From Streptomyces abyssomicinicus (lineage in GTDB: Bacteria > Actinomycetota > Actinomycetes > Streptomycetales > Streptomycetaceae): 64,000 nt of DNA. The position numbers and the translations under genes are program-made. The notes under the pieces were generated by a model, which worked only from the letters and a program-made list of their open reading frames with translations, searched no databases and had not been told where the DNA came from. Positions 23,993 to 31,452 of the stretch are shown here, in pieces. Location of the stretch: contig NZ_BBZI01000005.1 in the NCBI RefSeq assembly GCF_008974245.1, forward strand, positions 921,269 to 985,268, given 5' to 3'. Position 1 is the first letter of the stretch; each line of letters starts with the position of its first letter.

Positions 23993-25975
23993 ATGGGGGA
24001 CAAGGTGCGGACACAGGCCTACGGGACATGGCCCTCGCCGATCGGGGCGGCGCTCGCCGCCGACCACGACGGAGCGCCGCAGTACCCGGGTTTCGTCGGC
24101 GATGAGGTCTGGTGGACCGAGCCGAGGCCCGCCGAGGGGGGCCGCCGGGCCCTGGTGCGCCGCCGCGCCGACGGCACCGAGGAATCGGTGCTGCCCCCGC
24201 CGTGGAACGTGCGCAGCCGGGTGATGGAGTACGGCGGCCTGCCCTGGACCGGAACCGTCCGGGACGGCCGGGCCGTGATCGTCTTCGTGAACTTCGCCGA
24301 CCAGCGGCTCTACCGCCACGATCCGGACGGCGGCGCAGAGCCGCAGCCGCTCACGCCGCTCTCCGCGGTCGGCGGCGGACTGCGCTGGGTCGAGCCCGAG
24401 GTACGGGCGGGCCGGGACGGCCGCGACGAGGTCTGGTGCGTGCTGGAGGAGTTCACCGGCGACGGCCCCTCCGACGTGCGCCGGCTCCACGTGGCCGTGC
24501 CGCTGGACGGCTCGGCCGCCGAGGACCGCGCCGCCCTGCGCGAACTCTCCGGCCACGGACACCGGTTCGTCACGGGCGCGCGGATCTCCCCGGACGGGAC
24601 CCGGGCGGCCTGGCTGGCCTGGGACCACCCCCGGATGCCCTGGGACGGCACCGAACTGCTCGTCTCCGACCTCACGGCCGACGGCGTCCTCGGCGCGCCG
24701 CGCACCGTGGCCGGCGGCGAGGAGGAGTCCGTCGCCCAGGTCGAGTGGACCGCCGACGGCCGGCTGCTGTGGAGCAGCGACCGCGGCGGATGGTGGAACC
24801 TCTACCGCGACGGCGAGCCGGTCTGCCCCCGCGAGGAGGAGTTCGGCGGACCGCTGTGGGTGCCGGGCAGCCGCTGGTTCGCACCGCTGGAGTGCGGACT
24901 GGTCGCCGTCCTGCACGGCCGTGGCGCGCAGGTGCTCGGCGTCCTCGACCCGGAGACCTGTGAGGTGGTCGACGCCGCGGGCCCCTGGACCGAGTTCGCG
25001 TCCACGCTGGCCGTGCACGGCGACCGGGTCGCCACGGTGGGCGGCGGGCCGGCGCGGTCCTTCGAGGTGGTCGAGCTGGACACCCGCCTGGGCAGCGCCC
25101 GGGTGATCGGCTCCGCCCACCAGGACTCCGTCGACCCGGCCTACCTGCCCGAACCCCGGGCCCGGGTCTTCACCGCCGCCGACGGCCGGGAGGTGCACGC
25201 CCACGTGTACCCGCCCCACCACCCGGAGGTCACCGGCCCCGAGGGCGAGCTGCCGCCGTACGTGGTGTGGGTGCACGGCGGCCCCACCAGCCGGGTGCCC
25301 ATGGTGCTCGACCTGGAGATCGCCTACTTCACCTCCCGCGGCATCGGCGTCGTCGAGGTGAACTACGGCGGGTCCACCGGCTACGGCCGCGAGTACCGCA
25401 ACCGGCTGCGCGAGCAGTGGGGCGTGGTCGACGTCGAGGACTGCGCGGCCGCGGCGCTCGCCCTCGCCGACGAGGGCACCGCCGACCGGCGCAGGCTCGC
25501 CGTGCGCGGCGGCAGCGCGGGCGGCTGGACCGCCGCCGCCTCGCTGGCCTCCACCGACGTCTACGCCTGCGGCACCATCATCTACCCGGTCCTCGACCTG
25601 ACCGCCTTCGCCTCCGGGGAGACCCACGACTTCGAGTCCCGCTACCTGGAGTCGCTGGTCGGGCCGCTGGCCGAGGTGCCCGAGCGGTACCGGGAGCGCT
25701 CGCCCGGGGAGCACCCCGAGCGCATCCGGGCACCCTTCCTGCTGCTGCAGGGGCTGGAGGACCCGGTCTGCCCGCCGGCCGCGACCGAACGGTTCCTCGA
25801 CCGGATCCGTGAGGCCGGCGGGGTCCCGCACGCCTACCTCGCCTTCGAGGGCGAGGGCCACGGCTTCCGGCGCGCGGAGACCATGATCCGCGCCCTGGAG
25901 TCGGAACTCTCGCTGTACGCCCAGGTGTTCGGATTCGAGGCGCCGGGCGTGCCGGTGCTGGAACTGCGGAAGTAG
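23993..25975 (+). CDS. S9-family (prolyl oligopeptidase) serine peptidase
   Basis: A 660-residue cytosolic peptidase with an N-terminal beta-propeller (about 1-390; SPDGTRAAWLAWDHP and LLWSSDRGGWWNLY are typical blade segments) and a C-terminal alpha/beta-hydrolase domain. The nucleophile is in RGGSAGGWTAAA (about residue 505), the acid in QGLEDPVCPP and the His in FEGEGHGFRR. No signal peptide. It begins 5 bases after the M20 gene. The ATG at 23993 is taken; a GTG at 24005 is an alternative. Likely role is trimming oligopeptides before the smaller peptidases act. Confidence 0.9.
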   Translation: MGDKVRTQAYGTWPSPIGAALAADHDGAPQYPGFVGDEVWWTEPRPAEGGRRALVRRRADGTEESVLPPPWNVRSRVMEYGGLPWTGTVRDGRAVIVFVNFADQRLYRHDPDGGAEPQPLTPLSAVGGGLRWVEPEVRAGRDGRDEVWCVLEEFTGDGPSDVRRLHVAVPLDGSAAEDRAALRELSGHGHRFVTGARISPDGTRAAWLAWDHPRMPWDGTELLVSDLTADGVLGAPRTVAGGEEESVAQVEWTADGRLLWSSDRGGWWNLYRDGEPVCPREEEFGGPLWVPGSRWFAPLECGLVAVLHGRGAQVLGVLDPETCEVVDAAGPWTEFASTLAVHGDRVATVGGGPARSFEVVELDTRLGSARVIGSAHQDSVDPAYLPEPRARVFTAADGREVHAHVYPPHHPEVTGPEGELPPYVVWVHGGPTSRVPMVLDLEIAYFTSRGIGVVEVNYGGSTGYGREYRNRLREQWGVVDVEDCAAAALALADEGTADRRRLAVRGGSAGGWTAAASLASTDVYACGTIIYPVLDLTAFASGETHDFESRYLESLVGPLAEVPERYRERSPGEHPERIRAPFLLLQGLEDPVCPPAATERFLDRIREAGGVPHAYLAFEGEGHGFRRAETMIRALESELSLYAQVFGFEAPGVPVLELRK

Positions 25976-25983
25976 GGGACGAC

Positions 25984-26907
25984 GTGCGGGAGCTGACCAG
26001 ACCGAAGCGGCTGACGCCCGGGGCGCGGGTGGCCGTCGTCGCGCCCAGCGGACCGGTGCCGGAGGAGAGGGTCCAGGCCGGTCTGGAGCTCCTGCGCGGC
26101 TGGGAGCTCGATCCGGTGGTGATGCCCCATGTGCTGGGACGCCACCCGGAGTTCGAGTACCTCGCCGGGTCCGACGCCGACCGGGCCGCCGACCTCCAGG
26201 CCGCCTGGTGCGACCCGGACGTGGACGCGGTGATCTGCGCCCGCGGCGGCTACGGCGCGCAGCGCATGGTCGACCTCCTCGACTGGTCCGCCCTGCGCGC
26301 GGCGGGGCCCAAGGTGTTCGTCGGGTTCAGCGACATCACCGCGCTGCACGAGGCGTTCGCGACCCGCATGGGCCTGGTCACCCTGCACGGCCCGATGGCC
26401 GGAGCGATCGACTTCCTGAAGAACGAGCACGCCCGCGAGCACCTGCGGGCCACCCTCTTCGCACCGGAGTCGACGCGCGTGATCCAGGGCTCTGGCGGAG
26501 CCCTCGTGCCGGGGCGGGCGAGCGGGGTCACCCTGGGCGGCTGCGTCAGCCTGATCGCCGCGGACCTGGGCACCCCGCACGCGCGGACGGGGGCGCGGGG
26601 CGGGCTGCTGATGATCGAGGACATCGACGAGGAGCGTTACCGGCTCGACCGCATCCTCACCCAGTTGCTGCGCGCCGGCTGGCTCGACGGGGTGGCCGGT
26701 GTCGCCCTCGGCTCCTGGCACAAGTGCGGCCCCTACGAGGAGCTGCGGGCCCTGTTCGCCGACCGGCTGGGCGGCCTGGGCGTGCCGGTCGCCGAGGAGT
26801 TCGGCTTCGGCCACCTCGAGGGGGCGCTGACGATCCCCTTCGGTGTCCGCGCCGAACTCGACACCGAGGCGCGCACCCTCACCCTGGACCGCCCGGCCCT
26901 GGCCTGA
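25984..26907 (+). CDS. S66-family LD-carboxypeptidase
   Basis: A 307-residue LD-carboxypeptidase (LdcA/MccF type). The nucleophile elbow is GFSDITALHEAF (about residue 118), the Glu is in IEDIDEERYR and the His in FGFGHLEGAL, giving the family's Ser-Glu-His triad. LdcA enzymes release terminal D-Ala from muropeptides during wall recycling. It closes the dppA operon, 8 bases after the S9 gene, with a GTG start. MccF-like self-immunity against peptide-nucleotide antibiotics is the main other possibility. Confidence 0.9.
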   Translation: MRELTRPKRLTPGARVAVVAPSGPVPEERVQAGLELLRGWELDPVVMPHVLGRHPEFEYLAGSDADRAADLQAAWCDPDVDAVICARGGYGAQRMVDLLDWSALRAAGPKVFVGFSDITALHEAFATRMGLVTLHGPMAGAIDFLKNEHAREHLRATLFAPESTRVIQGSGGALVPGRASGVTLGGCVSLIAADLGTPHARTGARGGLLMIEDIDEERYRLDRILTQLLRAGWLDGVAGVALGSWHKCGPYEELRALFADRLGGLGVPVAEEFGFGHLEGALTIPFGVRAELDTEARTLTLDRPALA

Positions 26908-27032
26908 CGCCGCCCCGCCGCGGCGCGCGTCGGCGACCTGGGCCCGTCGGCAGGGGCACGTCCGTCACTACGCTGGAATCGTACGCGTGGCACGCCGGCC
27001 GACGCGGGCCCCGCATCCCCCAGGAGGCGACG

Positions 27033-27389
27033 ATGTCCGATCCCGTTCCGCCCGCCGACTGGGAGGAGCACTTCGGCTCCGGCCCCCGGCCGGCGCCCGA
27101 CGACACCGCGCCTCCTCGACCGGACGTCGTCCAGGTCACCCGGACCGAGGGCCCGGAGGACGTCGCAGACGCCGAGGATGTCGCAGACGCCGAGGACACG
27201 GGGCACACCGGGGACACCGGGGACACCGGTGGTGCCGAGGACCGCAACGCCGCACATCCGGGCAGCGGACCGCCGGAAGGGGCGCGGCCCCGGCCGGTGC
27301 CGCAGCCGGGGCCCGGACAAGAGCCGCGGCCCGGGTGGCGGCGTCCTCCCGGGCAGCGGGACGACAAGGGGGAGCCGACGCGCGGCTGA
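27033..27389 (+). CDS. Hypothetical acidic protein sharing an N-terminal tag with the neighbouring protease
   Basis: A 118-residue protein without signal peptide or membrane segment. Residues 1-36 (MSDPVPPADW ... PPRPDVVQV) closely resemble the first 37 residues of the trypsin-like protease encoded convergently next door: P4, PP6-7, W10, the PPRP block and the following DVV/EVV all match. The middle is low complexity from an 18-bp tandem repeat (27159-27194, DVADAE twice) and HTGDTGDTGG; the tail is Pro/Arg/Gly-rich and probably disordered. GGAGG (27023-27027) precedes the ATG, and TACGCT at 26969 could be its -10. I do not recognise a family. Confidence 0.72.
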   Translation: MSDPVPPADWEEHFGSGPRPAPDDTAPPRPDVVQVTRTEGPEDVADAEDVADAEDTGHTGDTGDTGGAEDRNAAHPGSGPPEGARPRPVPQPGPGQEPRPGWRRPPGQRDDKGEPTRG

Positions 27390-27413
27390 CGGCTTTCCGG
27401 GCGGCGGCGGGGG

Positions 27414-28400
27414 TCAGGGTTCGACCGTCCGGGCGTGGGCGACCAGCTCCCTCAGGGCGGGACCGCCTCCTGCGGCGTTCGGTCCGCCCGCCATGCCCCA
27501 GTTCTCGGCGCTCTGCTCGGCGACCACGTGCGGGCCGACCTCGCCGTTCCACCAGCCGAAGTACGGGCCGCCGGACTGGCCGCGGCGGACGTCGTTGCGG
27601 TGCATGATCCGCAGCCCGGTCCGGCCCGCGAAGGTCTCGTTGACCACGCTGTACATGGCCCCGTTCGAGGTGTAGACCGGGCGGACACCGGCACCGATGT
27701 CACCGGGGTAGCCGATGTGCGACCACAGCGCCTGGTCGTTCCAGGCGGGCGCGTAGTCGTGCGCACTGCCCATCCATCCGGTGGCGTCCCCAAGCGGGCT
27801 GCTCAGCACGCAGACCACGTAGTCGAAGGCGGCCTCGTTGGACGAGATGCCGTCCGCGTCGTTCACCCGCTGCCAGGAGTAGATGCGGGTGACGTGCGCC
27901 GACCCGAAGGGGGCGCTCGTGTCGTACTGCATCGGGGTGAAGGTCATCCAGTCGGCGCCACCGCCCGCCCGCCAGGGCACCACATGGCTCGCGGTGACCA
28001 TGTGGCGGCGCCCCACCATGACCCCGGATCCCGAGCCGCCGGGAACGGCGACGCGCCCGCAGGTCCGCCAGGGATAGCTGGTGTCGTAGATCACCGTGCG
28101 GGTGTCCGGCGGGTACACCGTGGTCGGCTCGCCCCGCTCGTCCTGCGCGCCCGGCGCCCGGTTCCACAGCGGGGCGCGGACGCCCTCCGGTCGCAGCAGC
28201 TGCGGGAGCGGCCGCACGGGTGCGCCGTCGGGCCGGTAGGGCTCGTTCGCGCTCTGACCCTCGGCCCGCCCGGCGAGGTCGGTCTCGGAGACGACGACCA
28301 CCTCCGGCCGGGGCGGGAAACTGTGCTCGGTCGCCTGCAGCGCGGACGCCGCGGGGTCGAGGGCCGAGCCCCAGTTCTCCGGCGGAATCGGCTGGGTCAT
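27414..28400 (-). CDS. Trypsin-like serine protease without signal peptide
   Basis: A 328-residue chymotrypsin-fold protease. The triad is clear: His139 (VTASHVV), Asp193 (AFDYVVCVL) and Ser276 (RGQSGGPYF), with a glutamyl-endopeptidase-like layout. The first 110 residues are an unusual N-terminal extension beginning MTQPIPPENW with no hydrophobic segment, so neither Sec nor Tat export is evident. The extension shares its tag with the protein at 27033-27389. Internal acidic Pro-rich residues 45-105 may be a cleavable pro-region. On the minus strand TAGCGT (near 28440) and GAAAGGAC provide a plausible promoter and ribosome site. Confidence 0.87.
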   Translation of the reverse strand: MTQPIPPENWGSALDPAASALQATEHSFPPRPEVVVVSETDLAGRAEGQSANEPYRPDGAPVRPLPQLLRPEGVRAPLWNRAPGAQDERGEPTTVYPPDTRTVIYDTSYPWRTCGRVAVPGGSGSGVMVGRRHMVTASHVVPWRAGGGADWMTFTPMQYDTSAPFGSAHVTRIYSWQRVNDADGISSNEAAFDYVVCVLSSPLGDATGWMGSAHDYAPAWNDQALWSHIGYPGDIGAGVRPVYTSNGAMYSVVNETFAGRTGLRIMHRNDVRRGQSGGPYFGWWNGEVGPHVVAEQSAENWGMAGGPNAAGGGPALRELVAHARTVEP

Positions 28401-28601
28401 TTCCGTGTGTCCTTTCGGCGAAGGGGATACGGGCCCACGCTAACCACGCCCGATGCGGCGCGGGTGTCCCGAAAAAGGAGTCGCCGAGAACCACGCTTCT
28501 GGCCCTTTCCTTCACCCGGGAAGGACCGCGTGCGCCGATCCGGTGACGCTTTCCGCGCCGGGTTCTCCCGCGCGCGTTCCGAAGGGGAAAACCTTCCGCC
28601 C

Positions 28602-28649
28602 GGAGACGGAGACGGAGACGGAGACGGAGACGGAGACGGAGAGGGAGAC
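28602..28649. repeat. Hexanucleotide tandem repeat (GGAGAC)8
   Basis: Eight 6-bp units, GGAGAC, run from 28602 to 28649; the seventh is GGAGAG. They lie in the 260-base gap upstream of the trypsin-like protease (GTCTCC on its strand) and 11 bases after the stop of the 101-residue gene. Rightward translation gives a Thr-Glu run but no gene fits. Confidence 0.85.
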
Positions 28650-28660
28650 AGAGGCGAGGT

Positions 28661-28966
28661 CTACCCGGGTTCGACGGCGGAGTCCCCGGGCTCCGGGCCG
28701 CTCTCGGCGACCACCTGACCCGGCCCGGTCACCCGGGCCCGCAGCCGTATCGTGTCGCCGGGCCGCGCGTCGGCCAGGAGTTCACCGCGCACGGCCAGCT
28801 CGAGGCGCTCCCCGACGTGCCGGGACAGCAGGTCGGCGAAGCCCGGCACCGGCCCGGCCGCGAGGACCCGCGTCACCACCCGGTCCCAGCCCGCCAGGCG
28901 GGGGTGGACCTCCCTGGAGAGCAACCGCACGGTCAGGGCGGTACGGTTCTCGATCACCTGGACCAC
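28661..28966 (-). CDS. Small protein of unknown function downstream of the M6 protease
   Basis: A 101-residue protein starting at a GTG (28966), 19 bases after the M6 protease stop, so the two are probably co-transcribed. No signal peptide. Pattern MVQVIENRTALTVRLLSR then alternating strands (RLELAVRGELLADARPGDTI, RLRARVTGPGQVVA) suggests a small all-beta domain. I do not recognise it. A partner or inhibitor of the protease is possible but only inferred from position. Confidence 0.65.
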   Translation of the reverse strand: MVQVIENRTALTVRLLSREVHPRLAGWDRVVTRVLAAGPVPGFADLLSRHVGERLELAVRGELLADARPGDTIRLRARVTGPGQVVAESGPEPGDSAVEPG

Positions 28967-28985
28967 GGCGTACCGCCCCTGCCGG

Positions 28986-30635
28986 TCAGCGGCCGCGCAG
29001 GGAGCCGGAACGGGACGCGCGTCCGGGAGCGGCGCCGCTCGCCGCCTCGGCCGGCTCGTTCCTGGCCGGGGCGGAGTACGACGACTCCCTCAGGTAGGCC
29101 TCGACGCTCTCCCACGGGTAGCGCCGTACCGTCTGCTCCAGATCGGTCAGGCGTCGTTGCAGGTCGTCGAGGTCCCGGGCCAGTGCGGGCAGCCCGGGCT
29201 CCGCAGTCCGGGCGCGGGCGCCCGCGGGCCGCCCCGCGGCCTCGAACGCGGGCGCCGCGGTCACCGAGACGGACGCCGTGACGAGGGTGCGGCACTCCGA
29301 GATGTCCGTCACGGCCACCTGGGTGGGCACTCCGTCGTACGACGCGGAGCTGGGCCGGCTGGCCGCCGTGAACGAGGTGTTGGCGCTGTCCCCGGGGTAC
29401 GGGTCGCCGCCGTCGCCACGGTTGGCGCCCGTCTCCAGGGCGTGGTCGTCGTCCGCCTGGACAAGACCCACCAGGTAGTGCGGTTCGGCGGTGTTGTCCG
29501 GCTGCCCCTCGTCGACGTGCCAGATGAGCAGGCCGTGGTGGGGCAGCGAGGCGTCGTAGCCCATCTGCTGGCGGTTCTCGAGCAGGAAGAACTCCTGGTC
29601 CGGCATCCCGTCGGTCCACACCCGGTGCACCTGGTGGCTGACCTGCGAGTTGGGCAGCGTGACACTGCCGTCCCCGGTGACGTCGACCTGGTCGGCCCAG
29701 CCCTGCTGGAGCTTGCACCAGGCGGACGGATGGGTCGGGACGTCACCCCCGCCGCCCCATGATCCGCCGCCCATCAGGCACCAGTTGCCCACGCCCTCGG
29801 AGGTTCCGTCGACGTCGTACAGGTCGGGCAGACCGAAGAGCAGGTGCCCCAGCTCATGGGCGGAGACGCCGATCCTGGCGTCCTCGGGGATGGTGAGGTA
29901 GGCGAAGATGTTGGCGCCGTCGGCGTGGAGGGTGTTCGGCAGCACCCACTTGTGGGACCAGATGTCGCCCGGATCCCAGGTGGCCTCGCCGCCGGACCCG
30001 GCGTGGATCACCATGAAGGCGTCGACGAACCCGTTGCCGTCGTTGTCGTAGGGCGCGTAGTTGACCAGCGGGTCGGCCGCCACCGCCGCGTCGCGTGCCA
30101 TGAAGTGCGCACGGGGGTCCCCGGACGGCTTGCCGATGCCGAAGTTCCCGTTCGCGTACCAGGAGAGCTTGCGGGGCATCCGTATGGGGCCGATGACCTC
30201 GCCGACGATGTCGACCAGGCCGTGGGTGGCCTCCCGGTAGTAGTCACGCACGCTGCCGTGCGGAAGCTCCCGCTCGGAGAAGAGGAGCTTCTCGAAGTGT
30301 TCCTTGCCCGCGGTCATCTCCTTGTCCGGGAAGTCCACCAGCACCGCCACCACCCGGACCGCGCCCCTGAGCGGCGCGCGTTCGGCTGCCGCCCGGCGAA
30401 GGGCCCCGGAGGAGGTGCCGGCCGTGAACATCTCGGGCGGGAGGATGATGTTGTCGTCGAATCCCCGCATCCGCGGGTGTCCGGCGGGCACGAACTGCCG
30501 GGCCGCCGGCGACACGTCCTGGAGCCTTCGCTGCTCCTCCTTCATCCTCTCCCGCACCTCCGGACTGGGGCTGACGGCGCAGAATTGCGACCACACGGCG
30601 GTCGCGGTGTTCCTGGGAAAAGAGGCCTCGGTCAT
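28986..30635 (-). CDS. M6-family (immune inhibitor A-like) metalloprotease without signal peptide
   Basis: A 549-residue zinc protease. The metal motif is H260-E-L-G-H264 in VSAHELGHLLFGLPD, followed by the Met-turn segment NWCLMGGGSWGG. A calcium-loop-like YDNDGNGFVDA lies at 196-206. Known M6 enzymes are secreted, but here residues 1-60 (from MTEASFPRNT) carry no hydrophobic segment. A coiled-coil-like tail (LARDLDDLQRRLTDLEQTVR, about 495-515) and a basic C-terminus follow the catalytic domain. Start ATG 30635; further upstream codons enter the promoter region shared with the divergent GNAT gene. Confidence 0.87.
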   Translation of the reverse strand: MTEASFPRNTATAVWSQFCAVSPSPEVRERMKEEQRRLQDVSPAARQFVPAGHPRMRGFDDNIILPPEMFTAGTSSGALRRAAAERAPLRGAVRVVAVLVDFPDKEMTAGKEHFEKLLFSERELPHGSVRDYYREATHGLVDIVGEVIGPIRMPRKLSWYANGNFGIGKPSGDPRAHFMARDAAVAADPLVNYAPYDNDGNGFVDAFMVIHAGSGGEATWDPGDIWSHKWVLPNTLHADGANIFAYLTIPEDARIGVSAHELGHLLFGLPDLYDVDGTSEGVGNWCLMGGGSWGGGGDVPTHPSAWCKLQQGWADQVDVTGDGSVTLPNSQVSHQVHRVWTDGMPDQEFFLLENRQQMGYDASLPHHGLLIWHVDEGQPDNTAEPHYLVGLVQADDDHALETGANRGDGGDPYPGDSANTSFTAASRPSSASYDGVPTQVAVTDISECRTLVTASVSVTAAPAFEAAGRPAGARARTAEPGLPALARDLDDLQRRLTDLEQTVRRYPWESVEAYLRESSYSAPARNEPAEAASGAAPGRASRSGSLRGR

Positions 30636-30828
30636 GACGGTCCTCCCGTCGGTCACGCGAATGGCGTTTTCGGCCCCTTCCTCCACAGTAGGCGCGCGAG
30701 CACGTCCCTCAAAGGCGCTGCCCGTACGCCCCTTCCGGTTGAATCGCCAAATGTCGCGGCCGGTACAGGTGAAGGCGAAACGTGTGGCCGGGCCGGGGCA
30801 CGCCGGTCGCGGCGGTAAGGTGATCTTC

Positions 30829-31374
30829 ATGCCCGAGGTGTCCTATCTGGCCGTGACCGACCGGATCGGTCTGCGCCCCTTCACCCTCGCCGACGAGGCC
30901 GAGTTCACCGCCCGCGCGCGGCAGAGCCGGGACCTGCACCGCCCGTGGCTGTTCCCCCCGGACAGCCCCTCCGCGTACCTGGACTACGCGACGCGGCTGA
31001 TCGAGAGCCCCGACAAGGAGGGGTACCTGATCTGCGACCGCGCGGACGGCGCCATCGCCGGCTACGTGAACATCAACAACATCGTGCACGGCGCCTTCCG
31101 CAGCGGCGCCCTCGGCTACGGCGCGTTCGCGCACGCCGCCGGCCGCGGCCTGATGACCGACGCCCTGAAGGCCCTCGTCCGGCACGCCTTCGCACCACCG
31201 CTCAACCTCCACCGGCTGGAGATCAACGTCCAGCCGGGCAACGCCCGTTCCGTCGCCCTCGCACGCCGCGCAGGGTTCGCCAAGGAGGGCTTCTCCCCGC
31301 GCATGCTCCACGTCGACGGCGCGTGGCGCGACCACGAACGCTGGGCGATCACCGCGGAGATGGTCCCCAGGTGA
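30829..31374 (+). CDS. RimJ/RimL-type GNAT acetyltransferase
   Basis: A 181-residue acetyltransferase of the ribosomal-protein-serine/alanine type. It begins ISLR-like (DRIGLRPFTLADEAEF), has GYVNINNIVHGAFRSGALGY in the central sheet, the acetyl-CoA loop AAGRGLMTDALKALVRHAF and the closing LEINVQPGNARSVALARRAG. Likely acetylates a protein N-terminus; target unknown. GGTAAGGTG precedes the ATG. Confidence 0.85.
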   Translation: MPEVSYLAVTDRIGLRPFTLADEAEFTARARQSRDLHRPWLFPPDSPSAYLDYATRLIESPDKEGYLICDRADGAIAGYVNINNIVHGAFRSGALGYGAFAHAAGRGLMTDALKALVRHAFAPPLNLHRLEINVQPGNARSVALARRAGFAKEGFSPRMLHVDGAWRDHERWAITAEMVPR

Positions 31375-31384
31375 CGAACCCGGG

Positions 31385-31421
31385 GCCAGAGGACCGGGAC
31401 CGGAGCACGCCGGCCTCTGGC
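31385..31421. terminator. Hairpin after the GNAT gene
   Basis: GCCAGAGG (31385-31392) and CCTCTGGC (31414-31421) form an 8-bp stem whose loop holds a smaller CCGG hairpin, 10 bases after the stop. Confidence 0.5.
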
Positions 31422-31452
31422 GCGATCGCCGTCCGCCCGCTTCCATGGTCGC

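Noticed and set aside
28453..29097. Rightward frame with a Thr-Glu repeat
   Set aside because: The repeat is the translation of the GGAGAC microsatellite; the rest is antisense to the 101-residue gene and the M6 protease and lacks coding bias.
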